DNA of 64,000 bases from assembly GCF_031143425.1 (NCBI RefSeq), contig NC_090439.1:646413465-646477464 (forward strand), read 5' to 3'. Under the pieces are notes generated by a model. It was not told the DNA's origin. It searched no databases and saw only the letters and a program-made list of their open reading frames with translations. Below are positions 12,950 through 23,776 of this stretch, in pieces. A program made the position numbers and the translations under genes. The DNA comes from Pleurodeles waltl (taxonomy: Eukaryota > Chordata > Amphibia > Caudata > Salamandridae). Each line of letters begins with the position of its first letter. Within the stretch, counting starts at the first letter, position 1.

Positions 12950-14950
12950 AATTTTTGGTATGGAAATATTATCCCAGCATTCAAATCCCTGTAAATTGTG
13001 AACCTGCCCCAGCATGGTTCCCACCCATAAATGGGTTTCTCGTGAGCTTACCCCATTATCAAATGGCTAGGACAAGATTTGCGCCATAACCTTTGTACCT
13101 TGGTGGTACAATGGATACGTCTCACTCATCAACCACCTTTCAGTTGCGAAAAGGGAAACTAATCTTGAAACCAATCATTTATCATGGTTAGATGACAGGC
13201 ACAACAGTAATGTATAATGTCAGCAATGACTAGGCCTCTGTCAAATGGGAAATTAATGTGTTTATTCTTCGCATTTCTAGAAGAACCACCATTTCATAGG
13301 AACTTTTTCAAGGATCAATACAGAGATTATGCAGAAGTGAATATGAAACTGGTACAGGGGTGTTAGGAGGGAGACTATCCTGACAATGGCATTCAACCCA
13401 ATCAGCAACATCAGAAGCAGAGACCAAAATACCAGATTGTTTCACTGTCTGTCTAGCAATTGAACCACAGTGTTCTGCCAGCATTGGGTGTCATCTACTG
13501 CAATACAGACATCCCATTATGGAAAGCCTTCAGTTGTTATTTTGATACCATAAGCCCATTTCAGAGCCATTATCCCAGTATCTGTTAAGCAGATTGCAGA
13601 AATGGACAGATTAACCTTAAGGCCCAAGAATTAACACATTTATCCCACATTCATAGGGTATGATGTCCCAGTCTGTTGGGGTGGCTTAGGAAGATTAGTA
13701 TGTCATCTGCATAGAGTGAAACAGCTTTCTCTATTCCTGGTGACCACACAAGCCCAGGCATTTGAAAACCTATCCTAAACCATTCTGCCAGAGGCTCAGT
13801 GGCCTGGGCAAATAGAGGGACGCACAGGGCAAAGTTGCCCAGTGCACCTATCTATAGGGGAGCGATCAACACGCACATCGTGGACTCGGGCCTTCTTCGC
13901 CTGTAAGTCTGTGTAGAGGACAAGTTTGTTCAAAGTAACTTTTGAGTGTACATTGATTTTCCCCCAAGGACTGTAAATATGTAGTCTCATTTGACTAGGT
14001 CAAAAACTCTCAGAGCGAACCATAAAGAGAGAGCACAATGGCCATCTAGGCCACCTGGCAGAAGAAGGTCATTGGACAGGCACCAGATGGTGTATCTACT
14101 GATCTTTGAGACATAGAACCACTTTAATCAGGATGCAGCAGGAAACTTATGGCTGATTCACTGAGTGAGGAATTGCGCTATGATCTTGGTCTCTGTTTTT
14201 CCAAGGCAGATTGGATCATATGAAGTGCACAATTCTGGGAGCCCAGAAGCCATAGGAACTACTGTAATTTCAGATTTGTACAAGTAACCACAAACAACCA
14301 TCCGGTCAGACATTCTTTGAGAATAGCCTGAAAAGTGACTAGGGTTTTCTGCAAAATGTGCTTGAAAGACTCAACCATAAACCTGTTTGGGCCTGGGCTT
14401 TTCCGTCATTATACTAGAATAGGTTTGTCTGAAATTTCCTGCTACAAGAAATATCACATGGGGAAGGTCTGTAACAAATTTGCTTATTGCAACAAGAGTA
14501 AATACTTGGCCCACATATCTGTTCAGTCGATCTTGTTGACATAGCTGGTATAGCAATTTCCTAACCTTATTTTCTAGTGGTGTATTCAGCTCTGCATACC
14601 AAGCAAGGTGATCATGGCTTCAACCAGAAGAGTCTGTTTTAGTACAGTTTTAATGCTCTGATATGCCAAGGCAAGCCTGGCACAAGTACGGTACTGAATT
14701 GCTAGTTCTGGGAGGAGGCCTTCAGTCTCAACACTTTCTGTTGGCTCTATGTGTGCCCTCCATTTCAGATCATAGACTTGCCTCTAGTGGAAGCCTTCCA
14801 ACCGTGTAAGAGGTGATTTCAGTGTGCCATGGATCATCACAAAGTACAGGAAACACTCCTTCTCAACATATGCCTTAAAATCAAAAGTTGGTTAACCACC
14901 TTTTTTCTGAGCCACTAATTTCCTCACCCCTACACTTTGCCTGTCACCCC
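12950..14950 (-). pseudogene. L1-type LINE ORF2 reverse-transcriptase relic
   Basis: Read on the minus strand, this is a decayed L1 ORF2. In order it shows an RT palm segment near 14,000-13,930 (a DLVK.DYIFTVL-like stretch), an EPLAE block near 13,795, and the catalytic LYADDILIF motif encoded at 13,716-13,690 (the YADD codons are at 13,713-13,702). A post-catalytic stretch down to about 13,000 then resembles the L1 W..NLVFWSLL..LIG..AIVRIV region. Stops and frameshifts are frequent, so it is not expressible. The 5' part (14,000-14,950) is assigned more weakly. It lies in the kinesin intron in the gene's own orientation. Confidence 0.6.
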
Positions 14951-15557
14951 CAAACAAATCCCCTTTGACCTCACCCCGGTGCTCTCCCTTCACCCCCAAC
15001 CAATGTCCCCATCCCCTCCAGGACAGGCTGTCGTTTGATTTTGTCCAGCAGACCACTTACACTCCAAGTTCAAAATCGGAGGATAAAGGGTGCGGCTATG
15101 CGAATGTCCATAAACATTGTGAGGTATGTATATGAAGAATAAATGAACCAAGACTGTGCCAATTTCCAAATTAGAACAAGCTGATATAGCTTAAATAACT
15201 CCTATTAACATTTAATTCTCCCACCTCCTTCCCACCCTCCAATTCAGAACACCAAGTATCTGTCGATTAATAGTGGAGTGTTGCTGGTTTAGGGACACAT
15301 CACATTGCCCATAGTTGGGACGCTAGGTTAGAGATACTAACAGCAGACTGTATGGATGAATCGTCCATGACTCCCCCATTTTGTATTACGCAGTTAAGAG
15401 TATTTTTTATAACATGATGCACATACCCTACTGATGTAACTAAACTTCAACAGACAGACCAATATGCTCACGAGCCTTCCTTATTATGAAAGGTTAACCT
15501 GTTAACTTGTACACCTCTAGACCTATAAAGATAAAGTTAAGCATTTTACTTTTACAT

Positions 15558-15597
15558 GTTTTTGAAATGCTGGAAGAGTTTTTGAAATGCTGGAAGA
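15558..15597. repeat. Perfect 20-bp tandem duplication beside the exon
   Basis: GTTTTTGAAATGCTGGAAGA is repeated twice without mismatch, 36 nt from the splice donor of the exon at 15,633-15,789 (intronic side). It does not alter the donor. Confidence 0.9.
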
Positions 15598-15632
15598 GTT
15601 TCTAATTGCAGGAAACCTTGTTCTTCGCTTAC

Positions 15633-15789
15633 CTGTGAAGCTGTGAAAACTGTTTGGACAGGGAACACGATGAACTCATGTTCATGGAAATATGTATAAA
15701 TACTGGCTGTATTCTCAGTCCTGGAAGGAGTCTGGAACACTTTCTCGGGATGCCTACATAACATTTGCTTTCTAGTATTATTTGATGAG
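15633..15789 (-). CDS. KIF20B: KIF20B-like N-terminal exon
   Basis: A 157-nt exon on the minus strand. The acceptor is CACTTTCCTCAG and the donor is CACAG/GTAAGC. It enters with one nucleotide completing a codon and leaves at phase 0, matching the 84-nt exon at 2,987-3,070. The translation includes VFQTPSRTEN and, near its end, FHEHEFIVFP. The HEF motif and its distance to the VYLRVRP motor strand resemble the region before the motor in vertebrate KIF20B. An internal ATG at 15,764-15,762 could be the start codon, in which case the first 25 nt are untranslated; otherwise the start is in an upstream exon not found here. This region is poorly conserved among kinesins, so the support is splice signals, phase and weak similarity rather than a domain. 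Confidence 0.55.
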
Positions 15790-17480
15790 CTGAGGAAAGT
15801 GTGTTTTTTTCTTACCACAGAACAGTGCCATGCATTTAGATAACCAGGAACAATCTGTTATAAGGGCTGCAGAGAAGGGGATTCTCCTCTGAACAAGTAT
15901 GCACATCTTGAAAAGATAAAGCACCTTTTTAAAAAACCCTAATCAGTCATTTCTGGGGAGAATTGGCTGTGTCTGCGAGCTCATGTCCTACAAATGGAGG
16001 GGACTCTGGCTGCAAGAATACATGTGGAAAATATGGCAAGGACATGTAATGAGTAAAATTATTTTGCAAACATACAAACAGTTTCTATGTTCCAAGTAGA
16101 AGGTATAAAGTGCTAGATTCAAAGTGTTAGTCTCAAGGTTCTGAGTTCTACAGATCCCAAATTATAGTGCATCAGATCTAATTTAGGAAACAGATTGTGA
16201 GAGTATAGATAATACAAGGTGCGAGACTGAGATACAGGGCATCAGGTATACATTCTGATTACCTAATGTGTGTGCATCAAGCATGAACTGAGGACATAAC
16301 CCGAGGTCTAAACTCAAAATTCAGATGCCCCAAGGTTCTCAAAATGTTGAGTTGCTTTAACACAAGGGGATTCAGTGAAATCATGACCCAACTAAGAATA
16401 TTTGTATCCACCCCCAAGTGTTCAGTATTGTCTTTTTCTTTCTCTTTCTACAATGCATTGTGTTTGAGTCTTGAATCTAGACTGAAAGTCTGTGCTGCTC
16501 TTTAGAAAGAAACATCATGGGAAAACAATCACTGGCAAACCCAACAGGTCTGGTGTTGCGGACAGCTTTTTGACTTTGGCAATTCTTGTTTTGTTCTATC
16601 TTAGTTTTTGCAAAATGTTTTATTGTTGAGGGGAAATTACCAGACCCTCATAAATCTTGGAAAAAAATAGCTAAAGACAAAAATATTTTAAGGTCTCAGA
16701 AGAGGGTCACATTACCATAGTAGTCCTTGGCACTAAACTGAAGTACTTAATGTGGGGATGCACTCCCTATGAAATGGCAGCATACTATAACTCACTGGGC
16801 TGAAGTAGGCCGACAGTCCATGCTAGAGCGGGCGGAAGAAAACTTTGAATGACGCCACAACAGATTAATGGATGAAGTCTGGCTGAAAAACCTTTAAAAG
16901 CAGCAAAGGCCTTGGCTAACTATAGACCTATAAAAGCCAATTGGTTTGGCATTGGCTGCCAGTCTCTTCCCTTTGTAAATGTTTTTTTTGGAATGTTTTT
17001 ATAAATCTTTGTTACAAATAGAGAGGGTTGAAAAGCAAGAGAGAGGGACAGAGATTTGAAAGGAGAGAGAGTTGGATAGAGAGGTTTGAAAAGAGTGAGT
17101 GGTAATGAGGGTTGAGAAGCGAGAGAGAAAGAGAGACAAAGAGAGAGAGAACGAGAGAGAGAGAGAGAACGAGAGAGAGAGAGAGAACGAGAGAGAGAGA
17201 ATGTAAAGAGAGGGTTAAAAAGACAGAGAGACCAAAAGGGAGGCAGACAGACAGAGAAGGTTGCAAAGATAGACAGATCCAGAAATAGCACAATAAATGT
17301 TTAATATCATAGGTGCATGTCTATGTAAGCATGATATACAGGAGAACTGAAAGCAAACTAGAAAGACATTCAAGAGGGACATAAAGGAACCAGGATAAAA
17401 TTTAGGGGCCTGTGACAATTTGGAGGCAAAAATGGGTGAACTTTTAGAGAAGTGTGTGTAGGATGGAGCCATCTATTAAA
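15790..17480. other. No gene recognised; GA-rich stretch
   Basis: If the kinesin model is right, this and the sequence to the right are its first intron or upstream region. I see no CpG-rich promoter. The only structured part is the GA-repeat described separately. Part of 16,600-17,480 may be the 5' region of the L1 that follows, but no boundary is visible. Confidence 0.4.
17121..17201 (+). repeat. GA microsatellite with AAC interruptions
   Basis: (GA)n tract broken at regular intervals by AAC (GAGAGAGAGAACGA units, period about 20). The purine-rich strand is the plus strand. Flanking 17,030-17,260 is also purine-rich with GAGAG and GACAG units. Confidence 0.9.
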
Positions 17481-17815
17481 CTTTTAAGTAAAGAAATTGA
17501 CCTCAACCGGGGAGGGGGGAATCAAAGCATTAAAATCCAGTGAAAGACAATTGTGCAATAAAATAGAGATAATGGAAAAGAATCTAAGGAGGAATAATAT
17601 TAGAATATTGAATGTCCTGGAAGGTATGGAAGGAGGAGATGTAAAAGGATTTTTGGGTTGATCTGATAAAGGAATACATTCCATCAACAGCCTCAGTGGA
17701 CCTAGAAGTAGACATTCAGAGGGTGACCAAGACCCCTTCAAAAGAAAACCGAACAGGGAAATATGAGGAAGATATTGGTGCTAGTGCAGGTGTTTTAGTA
17801 AAAATTATAGATGTG
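17480..17815 (+). pseudogene. L1-type LINE ORF1 (first part)
   Basis: Around 17,570-17,640 the sequence encodes NLRRNNIRILNVLEGMEGGD, which matches the conserved RRNNIRI..(V/L)PE..EG motif at the start of the L1 ORF1p RNA-recognition domain. It is followed after a frame change by EVDIQRVTKTPSKENRTGK-like text and VLVKII. ORF1p is the RNA-binding chaperone of the LINE ribonucleoprotein. There are several frameshifts. The ORF is broken at about 17,815 by an inserted LTR-like block and resumes at 19,451. Confidence 0.7.
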
Positions 17816-19450
17816 TTTATGTATTTTGAAAAATAAGTTTATGTATTAAATAAAATAATGTAGAAAAATAATGCACACATATGAAAGTGTGATTACGAAG
17901 AATGGCCACCAATGTTAACAAAATATACTAATCAATGACTTAATGATGTGAAATATTGAATATATGTTAGACGAATGCAGTAATATGTCATATTAAGGGT
18001 TATGAGTTAAGCTTTAGCTTTATTAATTGTAGGCCTTAACTTAGCGGGTGTCATGGCCTACTTGCCAGGCCTCAGGTAAAAGCTGTATTTCTTAGCGTTC
18101 ATAAAATAGCTGACCAAGGACGAATAAACTGAATTTCTATTGTATTGTTTGAATGTGCTCATAATGGCAGCTTTCCATGAGAACCGACTGCTAGAAGATG
18201 ATGCTCCTGCTAATGCAACATTTTATGTGTAATGTGTGTGGGACTAACTTTCCCAGGACAAGAACATTGAGGATACTGACTAGAGTTAAAGCTGCAACAA
18301 TATTGTTACCTGACAAGCCGGATGATGAGGAAGTCACAGGACAAACCAATCAACTAACTTTCCCAGGACAAGAACATTGAGGATACTGACTAGAGTTAAA
18401 GCTGCAACAATATTGTTACCTGACAAGCCGGATGATGAGGAAGTCACAGGACAAACCAATCAACAACATGTGAAGGAGTAATAGTAGAATTCATAGATTT
18501 GGGATTTTAGTTTTATTGGACAGAGTATGAACATACGATTAACGGACCAATAGGAATTTGGGGGATATTTTTAACAGTTTTGACTTATCAAGAGTGCACA
18601 GAGAGAAGACACCTCATTCATTCATTCTGAGAACACAGTCCATGGTCCATTTTTCATGACTGAGAGATTACTATTTTCTTATGTGTCTTGACAGGAGGCA
18701 CGCTTAACTTTAATGCTTGGAGACTTTGTCTTTTTAAATTCAGATGCTGAATCCTGAAACCTTGCTGATTGACTGACGTCCTGAGGACGAAGACTGACTC
18801 TGCTTTGCTGATCCATAATGAGGATAGGTATATCCAAAATGTGATTATTATGCATATTTGCTTTTTCTTTCTAGGTACCAACTGCGCTGTTTTGATTGAG
18901 CCATAGTTAGATGTTTTTCCAAATTTGTGTTACTAAATTGTTTTGCATGAAGCCCAACATGCTGATGCTAATCTGATGTTAAAGAAACTCACTAATAAAA
19001 TTATAACAGGGACTAATGTTTGATGAATTCCTCTGCTAAACTTCATGTATGTTATCACCTTGATACAGTTGACTTTGTTATTGATTTGCACCATAACCTT
19101 AGAATGTGCTGTAGTTCAAGCTTTGATTAGATTGTGTTTCTTCCGTCGATTCGGACAACCAGTGTTTCTGTATGTGTTTCATTTGATATTGAGATTAATT
19201 TACATGACCTTAGCATTGTTAATATAGGGAAACAAACATTCTAAACTTTTACTAAAGGTGTGGTTATTCATGACTGAAAGGTCATGGTGTGCGACAATTA
19301 CGGACTATTGATTTTGATTGTTAATGATTATTGGGTATTGATTGATTATGTACTGGATCTATGGTAAGAACATCTTAACTGTGAGTCAAAAGGTCCATCC
19401 ACCTATGCGCTTTCCCTTGTAAGTTTACTTAAAGGTAAAACGCGCTAACA
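17816..19450 (+). mobile_element. LTR-like insertion (probable solo LTR) inside L1 ORF1
   Basis: This 1.6-kb segment interrupts L1 ORF1: the reading resumes on its right side with VNFKIYSIKKQIL-like text. A possible 5' end TGTAGAAAAATAATG lies at 17,859 and a possible 3' end GCTAACA at 19,450. The interior has LTR-like composition, no coding capacity and a perfect 110-bp tandem duplication. I found no convincing target-site duplication, so the exact borders and the LTR identity are inferred. An open frame at 19,045-19,227 is hydrophobic but unrecognised and is probably chance. Confidence 0.45.
18244..18463 (+). repeat. Perfect 110-bp tandem duplication
   Basis: Two adjacent copies (18,244-18,353 and 18,354-18,463), both starting CTAACTTTCCCAGGACAAG, appear identical over the full 110 bp. 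It lies inside the LTR-like insertion, where tandem enhancer-type duplications are common. Lack of divergence implies a recent duplication compared with the rest of the element. Confidence 0.95.
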
Positions 19451-19700
19451 TTGGTTAATTTCAAGATTTATTCTATAAAGAAGCAGATACTCTCAGAAGG
19501 TTTACCAGTTAACGGTTTTAAGAAGGGTGAGATATTCTTTCGGATTAGATCAGATGTTTCCAGAGAAACACAGGACAGTCAATGGGAATTAGGTAAATAT
19601 ATACAGGAGCTCAGATCACTCCGGCTGTTGTCAGTTTGAATTTTCCAGCGACCCTCAAGATTATGTGGAATAATAAAATGTATAATACAAGGGAGCCTAC
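19451..19700 (+). pseudogene. L1-type LINE ORF1 (second part)
   Basis: Resumption of ORF1 after the insertion. The text GEIFFRIRSDVSRETQDSQ and ELGKYIQELRSLRL corresponds to the C-terminal part of L1 ORF1p (the F(R/Q)SDFS.ETQ region). It ends in frameshifted text followed by a GA-rich inter-ORF stretch up to about 19,970. Confidence 0.65.
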
Positions 19701-19979
19701 CGAGGTTCAGAGCTTAATTCAGCAAATGAAAGGGAACTGAGTGTACCTACTGTGGAGATGGAGCCCAAGGGTATTGGAGATACCCAACAAAGGAGGTGTG
19801 GAGGGTTCCCCAGGGATGGTTAGAAGGAGGGTAGGAGGGGGTGGAGGATGGGTCATACTTGGTATAGGTTCGGGGGGGAAGGTTTGCTGCAAAAGGTGAG
19901 GTGCATGTGGGATAAAAAGAAAAAGAAATCCTCATATGAGACAAAGGCTATAAAAAGGTAGAGAATACAGGGTCAACAT

Positions 19980-20720
19980 GTTAAATACATGGAGGTTAAG
20001 GGTCCTGTGAAATGTAAACAGGCTCAGGGTGCCGGACTCGAGAGGAAAAATATTAGAATATTTAAAACACTCAGAATACAATGTTATAATACTGCAGAAA
20101 ACGCACTTACTTCAGGAAGAGTGAAGCAAGATTTTAAAACACCAGAAATGGATTAGACAGTTTGCAAGCACAAACTAAAGATGCATTGTAAAAGGCATCA
20201 CCATTCTTTTGAAGACCTCGTCATTAGTCAGGGTAGAGAATTATGTTGAAGATCTGGGGGAAAGGTGGCTGGTGGGTAGGATATACCCTCGTGGGAAATT
20301 GCGGGCCAAATATTGATGACCCGACCTCCCTTCAGGAACTATATGAACAATTAAAGAAGGTAGAGGTGGGGCAACACCTAGTGACTGGAGGGGACTTTAA
20401 TGTTCTGTTGGATTCTGTTTGAGATAAATCTACGTCAAGACAAGTAGTTGGTTACCCTAAGATGAGGGAGGATGTCCATTGTCTGATAGGTGATCTGGGT
20501 TTAATAAATGTTTGGAGGCAGAGATCGGGCCAAGAGAAGGGTTACACATATCACAATAAAAAATACAGGCACTGTTCTAGAATAGATTTCTTCCTGAAGT
20601 GGGTATTTGGCCCTGAAAGTAAAAGAGGCGGCACACTTACCAGAACACCTCTCCAACCATTCGGCTGTAAAACCAGAGGTTGTTTTAGAAGGAGGGACGG
20701 GCCGGTGTAGGTGAACTGCA
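19980..20720 (+). pseudogene. L1-type LINE ORF2, endonuclease domain
   Basis: Decayed apurinic-like endonuclease of L1 ORF2. The start resembles LNTWRLRVL..NVNRLR, then ILEYLKHSEYNVIILQKTHL (the LQETH position). GDFNVL is encoded at 20,390-20,407. A fold segment with YTYHNKKYRHCSRIDFFL (the S.RID region) follows at 20,545-20,600, and a SNHSAV sequence near 20,655 stands at the SDHS position. This enzyme nicks target DNA to prime reverse transcription. Stops and frameshifts are scattered through it. Confidence 0.7.
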
Positions 20721-21019
20721 GACAGGTCACTATTAAATGATCAGGCTGTAGCTAGCTAGTCAACTCAAGGAAGATAAATTAGAGTTTTCGGGTGAATGAA
20801 GGGTCTGCTCCTATTAATGGGGGTCTGGGACACTTACAAAGGTTTTATCACGGGGAGAATAATTAGAGGTGCAGCCTTTCGTAGGAAGCTTCACAAGTCT
20901 AAAGTAAGACATTAGAGGACAGGGTCGAAGCATGTCAAAGGGAACTGGAGTTTTGCCATAATCAGGCACAGGTTAACTGCACAAATAAACTTAGAGGGGC
21001 AGGAGAGGAACTGGCCAAT

Positions 21020-22320
21020 TACTTGGAGGTCTGTGTGAAAAAGAGATGGGTGGCGAGCAAGCTGGCTCATCATGAGTATGGGGAGGGATGTGGAAGGTTG
21101 CTGGCTTGGAAAATGAGGGCAGGAAGGATAAAGAATGTGATTACAGAGATGGTTATGAAGGTGAAGGAGGAGCGCTGCTTAGATGATCAAAGTATAGAAC
21201 ATGCTTTTGCGATTTTTTTCCAGTCTTTATATTCAGATGAGAACTCAATCTCAGAAGAGCAGACCGCTAGTTGGCTGCGAGAAATAAACCTCCCCACTCT
21301 ACAGCCAGATCAACAACGGGGTCTAAATCAAGAGAAGTGCAGAGGAAGTAAGTAAAGTAATTAAAGAGTTGAAAAAGGGCAATCCCTCAGGACCAGACTC
21401 CCTACCAAGTGAACTGTACATGAAACTAAGGGAGGGGTTAACGGTGGTCATGACTAGGCTGCTGAACGCTATCTATAAGGGTAACAGTGCTCAACCAATT
21501 TCATGGGACAATGCTGTAATTAATATACTTTTAAAGCCCAGGAAAGATCCCAAAGCCTGTGAGTCATACAGGCCTATCTCTTTGTTAAACAATGATTATA
21601 AGATTTACACACAGGTCTTGGCTAGAAGAGTGGAGAAAGTGTGGGGGGGGGGTTGATACATGTGGATCAAAAAGGGTTCATGAAGGGGAGACAGCTGCAA
21701 GAGTTGACGCACAACTTAATATCACCTATAGATATGGCAACAGAAGGATTTTTTTACTATAATGACTTTTGATGCTGCAAAAGCTTTTGACAGGGTAAGG
21801 TGGCCCTGTCTATATGCAGTAATCAATCATTGCAGGCTGGGTGATAGCTTTCTTAGTGCAATCAAGGGCATCTACAGGCAGCCGGGGGTAAGGGCTTTGA
21901 TTAACGGTAACCAGAGGAACGCAGCAGGGCTGCCCTTATCACCTTTACTTTTTAATCTATATATTGAACCCTTAGCGGTTCAGTTGAGGGAGTAACAACA
22001 GATTACCCCAATTAAGAACTGGGATTTGGAAAAGAAGGTAGCATTATATGCAGATGACCTGATGATCTACATACAGAATTGCAGAGGCTTCCTCCCAGTG
22101 ATAAAAGGGATCATGACAGAGTTTGGACAGTTATCTGGGTACTAAAGAAATCAGAAGAAAACTGAATTGATGTCCTGGAACACCGAATCGTTCTGGAGAA
22201 AATGAAATCAGATATCTAGGGGTGCAAGTTGTTAAGGATCTAAATCAGAGTGCACAAATCAATTTTAGTAAGCTTTTTGTAGAAACAAAGAGGCTCTTGA
22301 ATTCCTGGGGCTGCCTTTCA
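21020..22320 (+). pseudogene. L1-type LINE ORF2, reverse transcriptase
   Basis: Reverse-transcriptase domain in several frames. From 21,369 it reads KKGNPSGPDSLPSELYMK and, later, SYRPISLLNNDYKI (fingers). From 21,762 it reads MTFDAAKAFDRVRWPCL, with the first catalytic Asp; then GLPLSPLLFNLYIEPLA. The catalytic YADD box lies at 22,047-22,058 (LYADDLMIY). LINE RTs copy their RNA at the nicked chromosomal target. It is broken by frameshifts near 21,655-21,760 and 21,996, and by the MITE inserted at 22,319. Confidence 0.88.
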
Positions 22321-23776
22321 CGGCTCGAAAAATCATAAAAATGCTACTAGACCTGCAGGTCAAGTAACTTAAATAATCTACTCGACCTAACTGTAATGTA
22401 GTTGACCCGTAAACTGGTCTCAAATTGTGTGATCCTAGGCAAATAGTTTACAGAGTCACCTTTTTCTTAATTCCCATATATGATTGCATGTGCAAATAAG
22501 TAAGCTCAGCATTTCTGCAGTACAAAAAACCTCTTTTGTTTGATTAAGTGTACTAAAGTTTTCTGCATGCATCACAAGAATCTGGCCCACATACCCATGA
22601 GATCTAGCTCACATAACCTTGGACATTTTAGTTTAGTGACAACATTGCCATCAGGGCAGGAGTGTTTCTCAGTTTGTTTAAACACTCAATTTTTATAAAT
22701 ATATTACTAAACCACGATGTGGTAACATGGTCATCTACACACAGTAACTTTCCAAGAAATGTCCCAAACCCTCCTCACTAACTTGCAGCTTTACTGATAA
22801 AACTATATAGTGCATGAACAATCTGTGAAAATTGGGTTTCAGAAAACATATCCCTTGCACATCAACATGTAAAGTATTCAGATTTGTTTTCATCCTATTA
22901 AAATATTTTTTCATCACACAGAAATATAAACAAGCATTTGCAATGCAACCGGTCTCGCGTTTGCTCATGTTAGAGCTGATAGCGTTGTAAACTCCTAACC
23001 CGAATTTTCACCTATCGGCAAAAGTGTATTTATGTACGTAACCGAAAAAGTGCAATTAACTGTGTAAAGCGCTCGACTTCTGCCAAGCGAAATCGCGCTA
23101 GTAAAATAAAGAAAAAGTAGTCCACGAGCCGGACAGAAAACAGCAAGCCTTGCATGTTTTCTGTACTTGGTCGATGCGCTCAAGGAGGGCTAGCCACCGG
23201 AAAAAGGCATGACCTGTGCATGCCTTCGACTAATGAAAGCAAGCGGATTTTAATAGGCAAGCCCACAAACCAATAAAAAACACTGACGTGATGTCGACAG
23301 GGTTCCAAGCCCTTTTCTAATAACTAAAGCGTCTCGCTGCGATACGCATGCAACGCAGGCTCGACCCTAAAAAGGGCTTTCACAGCTACTGAAACATATT
23401 TTGAAATGTTTGCACAGTTGACTTATGTTTTTCCTAACACACAACATTTGAATAACTGACACCCTTTATCCTTTTATTTTACATTCTAAGCAGCAGGTCA
23501 CACAGTTCACCTTACAAAGTCCTGGAACTCTGCAGCCAGAGGGAAAATTAATTTTAAGAACAACAGGCTTTTGACCTCTGTCTGTGAACACAGAGCATTT
23601 GTGACATAAGAACAAGATTTAAAGGCATCCTTTGTTACCCCTCCCCTTTTCAACTGAAAAGAACACACCCGTTCAGTTTCAACTCAACAGAAGGGAGGAG
23701 TAAGTATTAAAAACAGCTCAACCTGATCAAATCAGACTCGCCAATGGGAGTGGTTGAGTGGATTTTTCGAGCCCTA
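22319..23776 (+). mobile_element. hAT-like non-autonomous DNA transposon (MITE), copy 1
   Basis: The 1.46-kb insertion splits L1 ORF2 between a SWGCL and an SLIGG(.)NIVKM reading. Its ends are inverted: GGCTCGAAAAATC at the left (22,322) and GATTTTTCGAGCCC at the right (23,761-23,774). An inverted copy of its right 370 bp starts with CAGGGCTTGAAAAATC at 60,317, giving the probable terminal sequence CAGGG(C/T)(C/T)(T/C)GAAAAATC. An 8-bp target duplication typical of hAT is only imperfect (CCTTTCAC versus ACTGTCAC). No transposase ORF is present. The interior at 23,080-23,390 is unusually CpG-rich for this window. Confidence 0.65.

Larger units (their letters stand above)
3071..15632 (-). other. 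12.6-kb intron between the two KIF20B-like exons
   Basis: It is bounded on the minus strand by GTAAGC (from 15,632) and by a T-tract plus AATGCAG (ending at 3,071). It is filled with repeats: a G-rich minisatellite (3,695-4,185), a diverged duplicated block (4,957 and 6,681), a foldback-arm relic (12,735) and a minus-strand L1 RT relic (12,950-14,950). An A-run at 10,556-10,576 marks another retroposon. In 7,150-12,730 there is one 120-codon open frame at 11,897-12,259 whose product I do not recognise, and a 3' tail-like A/T-rich end near 9,390-9,424. Newt introns of this size, made of transposon debris, are usual. Confidence 0.6.

Noticed and set aside
16920..17293. Long Ser/Leu-rich open frames on the minus strand.
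   Set aside because: They are translations of the GA/TC repeat at 17,121-17,201 and its flanks.
19045..19227. A 60-residue hydrophobic frame that resembles a membrane protein.
   Set aside because: It lies inside the LTR-like insertion; T-rich sequence gives hydrophobic translations by composition alone.
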